Positions 1 to 8,521 of a stretch of 64,000 nt of DNA are shown piece by piece; position 1 is the stretch's first letter; the number at the start of each line of letters is the position of its first letter. The stretch lies in the NCBI RefSeq assembly GCF_016809835.1, contig NZ_JAFBIL020000004.1:372001-436000 (forward strand). The letters are read 5' to 3'. Below the pieces are notes generated by a model. The model had not been told where the DNA came from. It searched no databases and saw only the letters and a program-made list of their open reading frames with translations. This stretch comes from Massilia soli. Its GTDB lineage: Bacteria > Pseudomonadota > Gammaproteobacteria > Burkholderiales > Burkholderiaceae_D. Both the position numbers and the translations under genes were made by a program.

Positions 1-1863
1 CTGGCGCAGACCGCCATCCCGGCCGACAAATCGTACGTGCTGGGGGTCGAGGTCAACGACATCACCGACGCGCGCATCCGCGCCATCGTGAACGGCCTGG
101 CGGCCTCGCGCCAGCCGGCCGGGAGCATCGAGCAGAAGGTCGGCGCGTTCTACGCCGCCTACACGGATACCGCCGCAATCGAGCGCGCCGGCCTTGCCCC
201 GCTCAAGGCAGCGCTACGCGAGGTCGACGCGATCGATTCACCGGCCGCGCTGGCGACATTCCTGGGCCGCTCGCAAGGCGTGATCGACACCCCCTTGTGG
301 CTGCGCGTTTTCCCCGACCTGAAGAACCCGGCCCTGAGCCGCGCGATGATGTGGCAAGGTGGCCTGGGCCTGCCGGACCGCGAGTACTACCTGGCTGCCG
401 GCGATGCGCGCTTCGACGCCGCCCTCGGCGCCTACCGTGCTTACCTTGAAACGCTGGCGCGTCTCTCCGGACTGCCGAACGCCAGCGACGCCGCGCAGCG
501 CGTGATCGCCCTCGAAACAGCCCTCGCGCAAACGCACGCGAAGCGCGAGGAGCTGATGGACCCGGCACGGATGTACAACCCGATGGACGCCGCCGCGCTG
601 AACAAGCACGCGCCGGGATTTGCGTGGGACGCCTACCTGGCCGCCGCCTCCCTGGGCGGCGCGACAACCCTGATGGTCGCCCACCCGGCATCGCTGCAAG
701 CGGCCGCCGGCCTGCTGGCCGAAAGGCCGCTGGCCGACTGGAAGCTGTACATCCGCATGCGTACCCTCGACGCGCATGCCAATGTGCTGCCGCAGGCGTT
801 CCGCGACGCGCGCTTCGCCTTCCGGGGCGTGGCCCTTGGCGGCGCGAAGGCGCCTGAGCCACGCTGGCAGCAAGGCATTGCCGTGCTCAATGGCGCGCTT
901 GGCGAAGCGGTGGGCCAGCTCTATGTGCGCCGCCATTTCCAGCCTGCCCACAAGCGCCAGGTGCAAGCGATGGTCGACAACGTCATGGCCGCGTACCGCG
1001 AATCGATCCAGCAAACCGCGCGCATGACTGCAGCGACCAGGGGTCAGGCGCTCGAGAAGCTGGCCCGCTACCGCACCAAGATCGGCTACCCGTCGGTGTG
1101 GCGCGACTACCGCAAGCTTGAAGTACGGGCCGACGACGCGCTTGGCAACAAGGTGCGCGCCGCGCGCTTCAACTGGCAGCAGCAGGCGGCCAAGGCCGAC
1201 CGCGCGGTCAACCGCGACGAGTGGCATTTCACTCCCCAGACGGTGGACGCGATGTACGACCCGATGCTCAACGAGATCGTCTTCCCGGCAGCGGTGCTGC
1301 AGCCGCCGTTCTTCGACCCTGCTGCCGATGCGGCAATGAACTACGGTGCGATCGGCGTCAACATCGCGCACGAGATCACCCATGGCTTCGACCAGATGGG
1401 CAGCCAGTTCGACGGCGAAGGCAAGCTGCGCAACTGGTGGGCCGACCAGGACCGCCTGGCCTTCGACGCGCTCGGGGCACGCCTGGTTGCGCAGTTCGAC
1501 ACGGTGGAAGCGCTGCCCGGCAAGCGCGTGAACGGCAAGCTGACGCTGACCGAAAACCTGGCCGACCTGGCAGGCGTACAGGTGGCGTACAAGGCCTACA
1601 TCCGCTCACTCGGCGGAAAGGAAGCGCCGGTCATCGACGGGCGCACCGGGCCGCAGCGCTTCTTCTTCGCGGTGGCGCACTTCCGGCGCGTGAAGATGCG
1701 CGACGAGATGATGCTGCAAACGCTCACCTCGGACCCGCACGCGCCGCACGCCAATCGTGCCAACGGCCCCGCCGCCAACACCGATGCCTTCCACGACGCC
1801 TTTGCGACCCGTCCCGGCGACGCCATGTACAAGCCGGCCGCGGAGCGCATCCGCGCCTGGTAG
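1..1863 (+). CDS. M13 family zinc metallopeptidase, 5' end outside window
   Basis: Partial: the reading frame is open from the first base, so the N-terminus (signal peptide and part of the propeller-like N-lobe) lies upstream. The zinc site H-E-I-T-H is visible with its first His at bases 1369-1371, followed downstream by the E-N-L-A-D-L-A-G motif that supplies the third zinc ligand in neprilysin/PepO-type M13 enzymes. The extreme C-terminus (R-P-G-D-x-M and a W shortly before the stop) is also typical. Family members are periplasmic or extracellular endopeptidases that cut small peptides; the substrate cannot be told from sequence. The gene ends 85 bases before the LytS-type kinase and may not be functionally linked to it. 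Confidence 0.93.
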   Translation: MAQTAIPADKSYVLGVEVNDITDARIRAIVNGLAASRQPAGSIEQKVGAFYAAYTDTAAIERAGLAPLKAALREVDAIDSPAALATFLGRSQGVIDTPLWLRVFPDLKNPALSRAMMWQGGLGLPDREYYLAAGDARFDAALGAYRAYLETLARLSGLPNASDAAQRVIALETALAQTHAKREELMDPARMYNPMDAAALNKHAPGFAWDAYLAAASLGGATTLMVAHPASLQAAAGLLAERPLADWKLYIRMRTLDAHANVLPQAFRDARFAFRGVALGGAKAPEPRWQQGIAVLNGALGEAVGQLYVRRHFQPAHKRQVQAMVDNVMAAYRESIQQTARMTAATRGQALEKLARYRTKIGYPSVWRDYRKLEVRADDALGNKVRAARFNWQQQAAKADRAVNRDEWHFTPQTVDAMYDPMLNEIVFPAAVLQPPFFDPAADAAMNYGAIGVNIAHEITHGFDQMGSQFDGEGKLRNWWADQDRLAFDALGARLVAQFDTVEALPGKRVNGKLTLTENLADLAGVQVAYKAYIRSLGGKEAPVIDGRTGPQRFFFAVAHFRRVKMRDEMMLQTLTSDPHAPHANRANGPAANTDAFHDAFATRPGDAMYKPAAERIRAW

Positions 1864-1948
1864 CAGGATCAGGGGGAATGAGCGCTATGCGCCGCCCCTG
1901 CCCATTGCTAGAATGCCTGACCATCCTCATCGAGATCGCACCTGCCAC

Positions 1949-3037
1949 ATGGCCGACCACTTCTTCCCGCGCGCGCGCACGTTCTGGATGTATCACTGCA
2001 GCGCCCTCGCCGTGGGACTGGCTGTCACGGTCGCGATGGCGGCGGCGTGGGGATCGATGAGCGCCTATCAGATTGTCAGCAGCATCGTCTGGATGCCGAT
2101 CTATACGATCGCAGTACTCGCGTTCCGCAAGTGCTACCGCAGCATGGAGGTACATCGCCCTGCGATGGTGACGGTAATCGCCGCGACCGTCGCGTACAGC
2201 GCGGTGGCAGGGGTGCTGATCGCGTTCGTGCTGGTGGCCCTCCTGCTGCCGCTGTTCTGGGAGCAGTTCGCCGCGCGCTACGCCGAGGCGGGCATCGCCA
2301 TGACGGCCGGCCGCGTGCTGCTTGACCGCCTGCTTGACCACGCGCCGCAAAGCCAGCTGTTCGTATGCGTGTGGAGCTTCATCTACATCAGCGTGGCGAC
2401 CGCACGCAAGGCGGCAGCAGCGGAGCTGTTCAACCTGCGCCTGGCGAACAACCTGAAGGACGCGCAGCTGAGCAACCTGTCCAACCAGCTCAATCCCCAT
2501 TTCCTGTTTAACTCCCTGAACAACATCCGCTTCATGATCCATGAGGATGCGCGTAGCGCCGACGCCATGATTACCTCGCTCTCCGAGATCCTGCGCTATT
2601 CGCTGGAAAGCGCGACGCGCGACAAGGTGCGCGTCAGCGACGAGATAGCCATCGTCAGGAAGTATCTGGCGATCGTCGGCACGCAGTACGACGGCCGCCA
2701 CGCTTTTCACCTGCACGTGCCGGCTTCGCTGCAATCGCAGTTGATCCCGCCGATGACGCTGCAGATGCTGGCCGAGAACGCCGTCAAGCACGGGCTGGAC
2801 CAGCTGCGCGATGGCGGCAGCTTGAGTGTCGACATATCCGAACAAGACGAGCGGCTGCTGCTCGATGTGCGCAACGACGCCCCGGCCGACGGCGCCAGGC
2901 AGCCCGGCATGGGCATCGGGCTGCGCAACATCGAGCAGCGCCTGGGGCTGCTGTATGGGACCGGCGCGACGCTGGCGGCTAGCGCGCACCCGGGCGGATT
3001 CCATGTGCGGATCGCGCTGCCGAAGGAGAGCGCATGA
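1949..3037 (+). CDS. LytS/YehU-type sensor histidine kinase
   Basis: 362 residues if translation begins at ATG 1949; ATG 1913 in the same frame is an alternative, and the open frame reaches back into the peptidase gene, which is coincidental. Four hydrophobic segments occupy roughly the first 150 residues. They are followed by the His_kinase (PF06580) phosphoacceptor region with the motif N-P-H-F-L-F-N-S-L, then a HATPase domain with E-N-A-V-K-H-G and a G-I-G-L-R-N glycine box. Such kinases pair with LytTR response regulators, and the partner starts inside this gene's stop codon (ATGA overlap at 3034-3037), which indicates translational coupling. The signal sensed is unknown. Confidence 0.9.
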   Translation: MADHFFPRARTFWMYHCSALAVGLAVTVAMAAAWGSMSAYQIVSSIVWMPIYTIAVLAFRKCYRSMEVHRPAMVTVIAATVAYSAVAGVLIAFVLVALLLPLFWEQFAARYAEAGIAMTAGRVLLDRLLDHAPQSQLFVCVWSFIYISVATARKAAAAELFNLRLANNLKDAQLSNLSNQLNPHFLFNSLNNIRFMIHEDARSADAMITSLSEILRYSLESATRDKVRVSDEIAIVRKYLAIVGTQYDGRHAFHLHVPASLQSQLIPPMTLQMLAENAVKHGLDQLRDGGSLSVDISEQDERLLLDVRNDAPADGARQPGMGIGLRNIEQRLGLLYGTGATLAASAHPGGFHVRIALPKESA

Positions 3038-3741
3038 GAGCCATCGTGGTGGAAGACTCGCGCCTGGCGCGCGAAGGGCTGGTGCGCATGCTCGGCGAGC
3101 ACGCGGCGCTCACGGTAGTGGGCCAGGCTGACCATCCCGACAGCGCGCTGCCGATGATCATGGCGCTGCGGCCGGATGTACTGTTCCTGGACATTCACAT
3201 GCCTGGCGCCAGCGGCTTCGACCTGCTCGCGCAGCTCGACTACCTGCCGCGCATCGTGTTCACGACGGCGTTCAGCGAATACGCGATCCGCTCGTTCGAC
3301 TTCAATACCGTCGATTACCTGCTCAAGCCGATCAGCGCCGAGCGGCTGGCACAGGCGCTGCACAAGCTGCTCGGAGAATCCGATCCGGCCAGGGCGCCGC
3401 GGCGGCTGGACATCGGCAGCAAGATCTTCATCAAGGACGGCGAAAAATGCCACCTGGTCGGGCTCGACGCGATCAAGTACATCGAGAGCTGCAAGAATTA
3501 CGTCCAGGTCTTCTTCGGCGCCGACAAGGCCTACGTGAAGAAGTCGCTCAACAGCGTCGAAGAACGGCTGCCGGCCGGGCACTTCTTCCGCGCCAACCGC
3601 CAGTGCGTGGTGAACCTGCAGGCGATCCGCAGCATTGAAGAGTCGATCAGCCTTGGCTACATGATCACGATGAGCGACGGCCGCATGGTCGAGGTATCGC
3701 GCCGCAACGCGATCGAGCTGAAGGAACTGCTCAGCTTTTAA
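3034..3741 (+). CDS. LytTR-family response regulator
   Basis: 235 residues. The N-terminal receiver domain has the acidic pair E-D near residue 7, the phospho-acceptor Asp in L-F-L-D-I-H-M-P-G, a conserved T in T-T-A-F and the K of the L-L-K-P switch. The C-terminal half is a LytTR DNA-binding domain, recognisable by Y-I-E-S-C-K-N-Y-V and F-F-R-A-N-R-Q-C-V-V-N. It is translationally coupled to the kinase upstream. In this family the DNA target is usually a pair of direct repeats; I could not identify one here. It is paralogous to the regulator at 22567-23316, which has the same architecture. Confidence 0.93.
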   Translation: MRAIVVEDSRLAREGLVRMLGEHAALTVVGQADHPDSALPMIMALRPDVLFLDIHMPGASGFDLLAQLDYLPRIVFTTAFSEYAIRSFDFNTVDYLLKPISAERLAQALHKLLGESDPARAPRRLDIGSKIFIKDGEKCHLVGLDAIKYIESCKNYVQVFFGADKAYVKKSLNSVEERLPAGHFFRANRQCVVNLQAIRSIEESISLGYMITMSDGRMVEVSRRNAIELKELLSF

Positions 3742-3810
3742 GGCGGCGCGCGCACGAATCGCCGCTTGCGCTTAAAATCGTGGCTCACATTACACAGTCA
3801 AGGAGCCGGG

Positions 3811-4239
3811 ATGCGTATCCTGCACACCATGCTGCGGGTCGGCGACCTGCAGCGTTCAATCGATTTCTACACCAAGGTCCTCGGCATGACGTTGCTGCGC
3901 ACCAGTGAGAACCCGGAATACAAGTACACGTTGGCGTTCGTCGGCTACGGCAAGAACCCCGACCACGCGGAGCTCGAGCTGACCTACAACTGGGGCGTCG
4001 ATTCGTACGAGCTCGGCACCGCCTACGGCCACATTGCGATCTCGGCGGACGACATCGTCGCAGCCTGCGACTCGGCGCGCGCCAACGGCGGCAACGTCAC
4101 GCGCGAGCCGGGACCGGTCAAGGGCGGCAGCACCATCATCGCGTTCATCACCGATCCGGACGGCTACAAGATCGAGCTGATCGAACGCAAGGACAACGGC
4201 GCCGGCGCCGGCCTCACCGCACTGAGCGAAATCGCCTGA
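3811..4239 (+). CDS. gloA: lactoylglutathione lyase (glyoxalase I)
   Basis: 142 residues from ATG 3811, chosen because AGGAG sits at 3801-3805; an in-frame upstream extension to 3766 has no such site. The enzyme isomerises the methylglyoxal-glutathione hemithioacetal to S-lactoylglutathione in the cytoplasm. The four metal ligands of the bacterial nickel-type enzyme are all in place at H5, E56, H74 and E122, the same numbering as in E. coli GloA. Length is standard. It is convergent with tolC and separated from it by a palindromic repeat and a bidirectional terminator. Confidence 0.96.
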   Translation: MRILHTMLRVGDLQRSIDFYTKVLGMTLLRTSENPEYKYTLAFVGYGKNPDHAELELTYNWGVDSYELGTAYGHIAISADDIVAACDSARANGGNVTREPGPVKGGSTIIAFITDPDGYKIELIERKDNGAGAGLTALSEIA

Positions 4240-4275
4240 TATCTTTCCCGCCTGCAAACGGTAATAAAAAGCGAT

Positions 4276-4443
4276 GTCACCGTTATGTGTGGAATGGACT
4301 CCGTCCTTCCCGCGCAGGCGGGAATCCATACTGGCGCCGGGTAGCGGATCGGGGTCTCGCGGTTACCGCATCCCTGGCATGGGTGCCCGCCTGCGCGGGC
4401 ACGACGGGATGGGGGCCACTCCGTTTTCCACATTCACGGTGAC
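4276..4443. repeat. large imperfect palindrome containing family A REP-like units
   Basis: The outer ends are near-inverted copies (GTCACCGTTATGTGTGGAA against TTCCACATTCACGGTGAC). Inside lie two inverted units of the type CCGTCcTTCCCGCGCAGGCGGGAATCCAT and its reverse complement, the second more diverged. The same unit recurs at 22481, 37409 and 54293. It lies between convergent gloA and tolC. Confidence 0.8.
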
Positions 4444-4457
4444 ATAGCGAAAAAAAA

Positions 4458-4478
4458 GGCGCCGAAGCGCCGTTTTTT
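4458..4478. terminator. bidirectional rho-independent terminator
   Basis: The stem GGCGC / GCGCC with a CGAA tetraloop is flanked by A7 on the left and T6 on the right, so it can stop transcription from either side. It lies 15 bases past the tolC stop on the minus strand and serves that operon most directly. Confidence 0.85.
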
Positions 4479-4492
4479 GCTTGCCTTGCCGC

Positions 4493-5851
4493 TTATTTCT
4501 GCAGCAGGTTGTTCACCGGGATCAGGTCGTCTTCGCGCAGCGCGCCAGCGGCCGCCTTCAGGCGCAGGCCGTTGACGATGGTGTCGTAACGCGCGCGCGA
4601 CAGGTCGCGGCGGGTCGAGAACAGCTGGCGCTGCGCGTTCAGCACGTCGATGTTGATGCGCACGCCAACCTGGTAGCCCAGCTTGTTCGAATCGAGCGCC
4701 GAAGTGCTCGACACTTCCGCCGCTTCCAGCGCCCTCACCTGCGCCAGCCCGCTGTTGACGCCGAGGTAAGCCTGGCGCGCGAACTGCGCTGCGTTGCGGC
4801 GCGTGGTTTCGAGGTCGCTGCGGGCCTTGTCTTCCAAAGCGATCGATTCACGTACGCGGCTGGTCACGGCAAAACCGTTGAAGAGCGGCACGTTCCATTG
4901 CACGCCAATGGCGTTGTTCTGGGTGGTGCCCGAACCGAGGCTCTGGCCGCTGATTTTGCGGTGGGTCGAGTTGGCGACCAGGTCCAGCGTCGGGTAGTGG
5001 CCGGCGCGGTTTTTCGAGATGTCGCGCTTGGCGGACTCCAGCGACAGCTGGGCGGCAACCACGCCGTAGTTCGAGGTCTCGGCCGATGATACCCATGGCT
5101 CAAGCACGGCAGGCTGGGGCGATGCCAGTGCCACGCCCGGCTTCAGCGGCGCCAGCCCCTGCGGGTCGGTGCCGATGATCGCCTGCAACGCGGTGCGCTT
5201 GACGGCCAGGTCGTTGATGGCGGCGAATTCCTGCGCCACGACCAGGTCATACGCTGCCTGTGCTTCGTGGGTGTCGGTGATGGTCTGGGTGCCGACTTCG
5301 AAATTGCGCTTGGCCGAGGCCAGCTGCTCGGTGGTCGCGGTCTTCTGCGACTGGGTCGATGCCAGCGTGTCTTCCGCCGCCAGCACGTCGAAATACGCCT
5401 GCGCCACGCGGGTGATCAGGTCTTGCTGCGCCTGGGCGAACTGGGCTTCGCTGATGGCCTGCAGCAGCTTGCTTTGCTGGTAGGTCTGCCAGTTGGCCCA
5501 GCGGAACAGCGGCTGGACCAGCGACAGCGTGTAGTCGGTGGTACGCAGGTTGCTGCCGCTGCCCGGAATGGTGCCGACGGTGCCGTTCGGCAGCGTCCCG
5601 AGCGCGCCTTCATTCCATGGCGAGTTGTCGGTATCGTTTTTGACGACCGCGCCGTTTGCGCCTATGGTCGGAAGCAACAGCGAACGCCCTTGCGGAACCC
5701 GCTCCCTGCCTGCCGCCGCCGAGGCGCGCGCGCTCGCGAACACCGCATCATTTGCCAGTGCCTGCTTGTACACGTCGAGGAGGTCGGCCGCCTGTGCGTT
5801 GAGCGAAACAACAGCGCTGGCTATCAGCACGGCGATAAGGGATTTCTGCAT
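4493..5851 (-). CDS. tolC: TolC family outer membrane efflux/secretion channel
   Basis: 452 residues from the ATG at 5851, preferred over an in-frame ATG 24 bases upstream because a GGAG motif precedes it and a clean signal peptide follows, ending A-L-N-A-Q-A-A. The mature part shows the two-fold OEP repeat of TolC: D-L-L-D-V-Y-K-Q-A-L near the N-terminus, long alpha-helical heptad regions, and paired beta-hairpin segments such as Y-T-L-S-L-V-Q-P-L-F. TolC forms the trimeric outer membrane duct for RND, MFS and type I systems. It is last in an apparent operon with the methyltransferase and rhodanese genes upstream; no pump genes are adjacent. Confidence 0.95.
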   Translation of the reverse strand: MQKSLIAVLIASAVVSLNAQAADLLDVYKQALANDAVFASARASAAAGRERVPQGRSLLLPTIGANGAVVKNDTDNSPWNEGALGTLPNGTVGTIPGSGSNLRTTDYTLSLVQPLFRWANWQTYQQSKLLQAISEAQFAQAQQDLITRVAQAYFDVLAAEDTLASTQSQKTATTEQLASAKRNFEVGTQTITDTHEAQAAYDLVVAQEFAAINDLAVKRTALQAIIGTDPQGLAPLKPGVALASPQPAVLEPWVSSAETSNYGVVAAQLSLESAKRDISKNRAGHYPTLDLVANSTHRKISGQSLGSGTTQNNAIGVQWNVPLFNGFAVTSRVRESIALEDKARSDLETTRRNAAQFARQAYLGVNSGLAQVRALEAAEVSSTSALDSNKLGYQVGVRINIDVLNAQRQLFSTRRDLSRARYDTIVNGLRLKAAAGALREDDLIPVNNLLQK

Positions 5852-5932
5852 TGCATTCTCCGTTGGAGTCATCAAAAGGTTTAAATAAATTTGCAGCTGA
5901 CTATCTCCGATTCCGCCGTACTGATGTGATGG

Positions 5933-6256
5933 TCAGTACTTCGGCATCGCGCTGTCGACCTGCACAGCCCAGGCGTGAACGCCGCCCGTCAAATTGCTTA
6001 CATCCGTGAAACCGTTGCGTTCTAAAAAGCTCGCCACCGCCGCGCTGCGCGCGCCGTGATGGCAGATGCAGACGATCGCGGCATCGTCATCGAGTTCCTG
6101 AAGGCGCGCCGGCACGGTATTCATCGGGATCAGCGTCGACCCTTCGATCTTGCAGGTCTCGAATTCCCACCCTTCGCGCACGTCCAGCAGCACCGGACGC
6201 GGGCGCGACGGGTCAGCCAGCCACTCTGCAAGCTCGGGTGCGGTAAGGTGTTTCAT
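5933..6256 (-). CDS. single-domain rhodanese (sulfurtransferase), GlpE-like
   Basis: 107 residues, one rhodanese domain. The active-site loop is C-H-H-G-A-R-S with the catalytic Cys preceded by I-V-C-I, and the N-terminal L-L-D-V-R-E-x-W-E motif is present. Single-domain rhodaneses transfer sulfane sulfur from thiosulfate or persulfides to acceptors such as cyanide or thioredoxin. The gene begins 12 bases after the methyltransferase stop and ends 81 bases before the tolC start, so the three are probably co-transcribed. The physiological sulfur donor is not deducible. Confidence 0.92.
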   Translation of the reverse strand: MKHLTAPELAEWLADPSRPRPVLLDVREGWEFETCKIEGSTLIPMNTVPARLQELDDDAAIVCICHHGARSAAVASFLERNGFTDVSNLTGGVHAWAVQVDSAMPKY

Positions 6257-6268
6257 CGCCGCGCCGCC

Positions 6269-6922
6269 TTAGAACGAGAAGTGCGATACGGCTTTCGCGC
6301 CGCTCAGCTGCTTGACGTTGGTCTCGAAGACCTTGACCGTGTCGTAGGCCGTTTCCGAAACGCGGGTGATGACATTGACCGACATCACCGGCGCCACGCC
6401 GATGACCGCGGCGATGCGTCCGCCGACTTTGACTTGCTTGAGGAACGCTTCCGGCAGCACTTCCAGCGCGCCCGAAATCACGATCACATCGAATGGCGCA
6501 CCGTTGTCCCAGCCTGCCGCGCCATTGCCCTGCTCCACCTTGACGTTGGCGACGCCGGCGCGCGCCAGGTTCGCTTCGGCCATGGCCTTCAGTTCAGGCG
6601 AGATCTCGACGGTCGTCACATGACGTCCCTTGTGCGCCAGCAGTGCCGCCATGTAGCCGGAGCCAGCGCCGATTTCCAGGACAGTTTCGTGCTTCTTGAG
6701 CATAACTTCCTGCAAAATGCGCGCTTCCATCTTCGGCGTAAACATCGCCTCGCCGCCTGGCAGCGGAATTTCGGTATCGACAAACGCCAGTGCCTTGCAA
6801 GCCGCAGGAACAAATTCCTCGCGCTTGACGACTACCAGCAGGTCGAGCACGTCCTGGTCCAGCACGTTCCATGGACGGATCTGCTGTTCAATCATGTTAA
6901 AGCGGGCTTGTTCGATATTCAT
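6269..6922 (-). CDS. protein-L-isoaspartate O-methyltransferase family protein
   Basis: 217 residues. The start region M-N-I-E-Q-A-R-F-N-M-I-E-Q-Q-I-R-P-W is characteristic of the proteobacterial PCMT-like family found next to tolC. The SAM-binding motif I reads V-L-E-I-G-A-G-S-G-Y, and the G-D/N-G motif appears as V-E-Q-G-N-G. Canonical Pcm repairs isoaspartyl residues in aged proteins. This subgroup is shorter in the substrate-recognition part, so its real substrate is uncertain. First gene of the methyltransferase-rhodanese-tolC operon. Confidence 0.85.
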   Translation of the reverse strand: MNIEQARFNMIEQQIRPWNVLDQDVLDLLVVVKREEFVPAACKALAFVDTEIPLPGGEAMFTPKMEARILQEVMLKKHETVLEIGAGSGYMAALLAHKGRHVTTVEISPELKAMAEANLARAGVANVKVEQGNGAAGWDNGAPFDVIVISGALEVLPEAFLKQVKVGGRIAAVIGVAPVMSVNVITRVSETAYDTVKVFETNVKQLSGAKAVSHFSF

Positions 6923-6977
6923 CTCTATGACTCGGTGGAAAAATAATAATCCGATATTTTATCGTTGAACGGCCTCA

Positions 6978-7004
6978 GAACCCACATCTTAGCGACATGG
7001 GTTC
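6978..7004. promoter_or_regulatory. inverted repeat upstream of the methyltransferase-rhodanese-tolC operon
   Basis: GAACCCA at 6978-6984 is mirrored by TGGGTTC at 6998-7004 around a 13-base spacer, 56 bases before the start codon at 6922. It could be an operator or a leader hairpin; no T-tract follows on the minus strand, so it is not a terminator. Confidence 0.4.
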
Positions 7005-7060
7005 GTAGATCGGGAGAAATTGCGACAGTCTGCAGTTTAAAGGGAATGAAGCTGCGAAAA

Positions 7061-7077
7061 CGCCGACTTGGCGCTTT
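7061..7077 (-). terminator. weak terminator after the TetR gene
   Basis: CGCC / GGCG stem with an A/T run on both sides (TTTT on the minus strand after the stem), just past the TetR stop at 7085. The stem is short, hence the low confidence. Confidence 0.4.
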
Positions 7078-7084
7078 TGGCAAC

Positions 7085-7747
7085 TCACGGCTGGACTGCG
7101 GGGGGGACCGGCTGGGGCGGCAGCAGGCCGTTGAGGGCCATGTCGAGGAAGGAATCGATGAAAGCTGCCGGGTCGAGCTGCTCATGGGCGCAAGGACCGA
7201 TCGAATGCTTCCAGGTCATCAGCATCAATACCGGCGCGATCAACACCTGGGTCATGACGTTGATGTCGACATTGCGGAACTCGCCCTTGGCGACTGCGCG
7301 TTCGAGCATCACCGCGATGGCGCGGGTGCCGCGCACGATGACTTCTTCCTGGTAGAAGCAGGCCAGGTCGGGGAAATTCTTCGCTTCGGCCATCACCAGC
7401 TTGATGATGCCCGAGGCGTTCGACTCGCCCATGCGGTCCCACCAGCCGTGCATGACCCGGCGCAGCAGGTCGGCGCTGTGGCCTTCGAACCCGGCTATGT
7501 CCGCTTCGGTCGCGTCAATGGCAGGCACGACGCTGTTGCGTACCACCGCCTTGAACAACTCTTCCTTGTTGGTGAAGTACAGGTACAGCGTGCCCTTCGA
7601 CACGCCGGCGCGCTTGGCGACATCCTCCAGCCGCGTCGTGGCGAAGCCGCGCTCGACGAACAGGTCCAGTGCGGCCGCAAGAAGCTCCTGGGGGCGCGCG
7701 TCCTTGCGGCGCTCCCAGCGCGGTTTCATATTGAAAGAGCAATCCAT
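7085..7747 (-). CDS. TetR/AcrR family transcriptional regulator
   Basis: 220 residues, or 214 if the ATG at 7729 is used. The N-terminal helix-turn-helix is typical of TetR: F-V-E-R-G-F-A-T-T, then V-A-K-R-A-G-V-S-K-G-T-L-Y-L-Y-F-x-N-K-E-E-L. The C-terminal ligand domain resembles the TetR_C class found in regulators of RND exporters. The C-terminus is proline-rich. It probably represses a transport system, possibly one using the neighbouring TolC, but no pump is encoded nearby, so the target is inference. An imperfect inverted repeat lies in its own promoter region. Confidence 0.92.
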   Translation of the reverse strand: MDCSFNMKPRWERRKDARPQELLAAALDLFVERGFATTRLEDVAKRAGVSKGTLYLYFTNKEELFKAVVRNSVVPAIDATEADIAGFEGHSADLLRRVMHGWWDRMGESNASGIIKLVMAEAKNFPDLACFYQEEVIVRGTRAIAVMLERAVAKGEFRNVDINVMTQVLIAPVLMLMTWKHSIGPCAHEQLDPAAFIDSFLDMALNGLLPPQPVPPAVQP

Positions 7748-7762
7748 GTGCTGCCATCCGGG

Positions 7763-7780
7763 TAACTTACTTGCGAGTCA
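7763..7780. promoter_or_regulatory. possible TetR operator in own promoter
   Basis: TAACT (7763-7767) and AGTCA (7776-7780) form an imperfect inverted repeat 16 bases upstream of the regulator's start, in the position expected for autorepression. AT-rich sequence (ATTAATATAGA) beside it may be the -10 region. Confidence 0.3.
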
Positions 7781-7852
7781 TTAATATAGACTGCTGATAA
7801 CGGTCCGTCAAGCTGGGGCCGTCGTCTCTGCCCGGATAACGTGCACCGCCAA

Positions 7853-8476
7853 CTAGCCTGCGTACTTCACCGAGCAGCCGTACGGCTTGGTGTTGGCCTT
7901 CTCGACCGGCTTGCCGGTGCTGATGGCGCTCAGCGCTGCGGACACATAGTTTTCCGCTTTCGCCAGGTCTTCCTTCTTGGCGGTTGGAATGCTGTCGATG
8001 CCGCCCTTGTAGACCAGCTGGCCAGCGGCGTTGACGATGAACATGTGCGGGGTGGTCTGCGCGCCGTACAGCTTGCCGATCTTGCCGTCCGGATCAAGCA
8101 GCGTGAATGCTGGCGCCGCTTTACGGCTGGCGTTGAGCTTCTGCGCGGTCGCGCCGTCCACATGGCCTTGCTTACCCGGGGCCGACGACAAGACCTGCAT
8201 CCACACCACGCCTTTGCCGGCGGCGTCTTTCTGCAGCGTCGGCATGTTGCCGCTGTCATAGTGTTTGGCGACGAATGGGCATTCATGGTTGGTCCACTCC
8301 AGCACCACCGTCTTGCCCTTGAAGTCGGACAGCTTGACCGGCTTGCCGTCCGCCCCGACCGCATCGAAGGACGGCGCTGGCTGGTTCAGGTCGGCAGCGG
8401 CCATCGCGGACGATGCTGCGGCCAGAAAACCCACGGTGACTGCTGCCCTGACCACCTGCTTGATTGTTGTCGACAT
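7853..8476 (-). CDS. periplasmic redoxin / thioredoxin-fold protein
   Basis: 207 residues with an N-terminal signal peptide ending S-A-M-A-A-A. The mature domain has the AhpC-TSA/redoxin fold signatures P-A-P-S-F near residue 33 and D-F-K-G-K-T-V-V-L. The redox motif is H-E-C-P-F-V with a single Cys at residue 66 where TlpA-type proteins have CxxC. A second Cys lies close to the C-terminus. It is 45 bases downstream of the DsbD/ScsB start region on the same strand but separated by that gene's stop, so the reductase gene (10684 to 8522) is read first and this gene next; the reductase could reduce it. The function is inferred from fold only. Confidence 0.88.
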   Translation of the reverse strand: MSTTIKQVVRAAVTVGFLAAASSAMAAADLNQPAPSFDAVGADGKPVKLSDFKGKTVVLEWTNHECPFVAKHYDSGNMPTLQKDAAGKGVVWMQVLSSAPGKQGHVDGATAQKLNASRKAAPAFTLLDPDGKIGKLYGAQTTPHMFIVNAAGQLVYKGGIDSIPTAKKEDLAKAENYVSAALSAISTGKPVEKANTKPYGCSVKYAG

Positions 8477-8521
8477 GTTGTATCTCCTTGAGGTTTCAGT
8501 TCACGTAACGATGATCCGGCG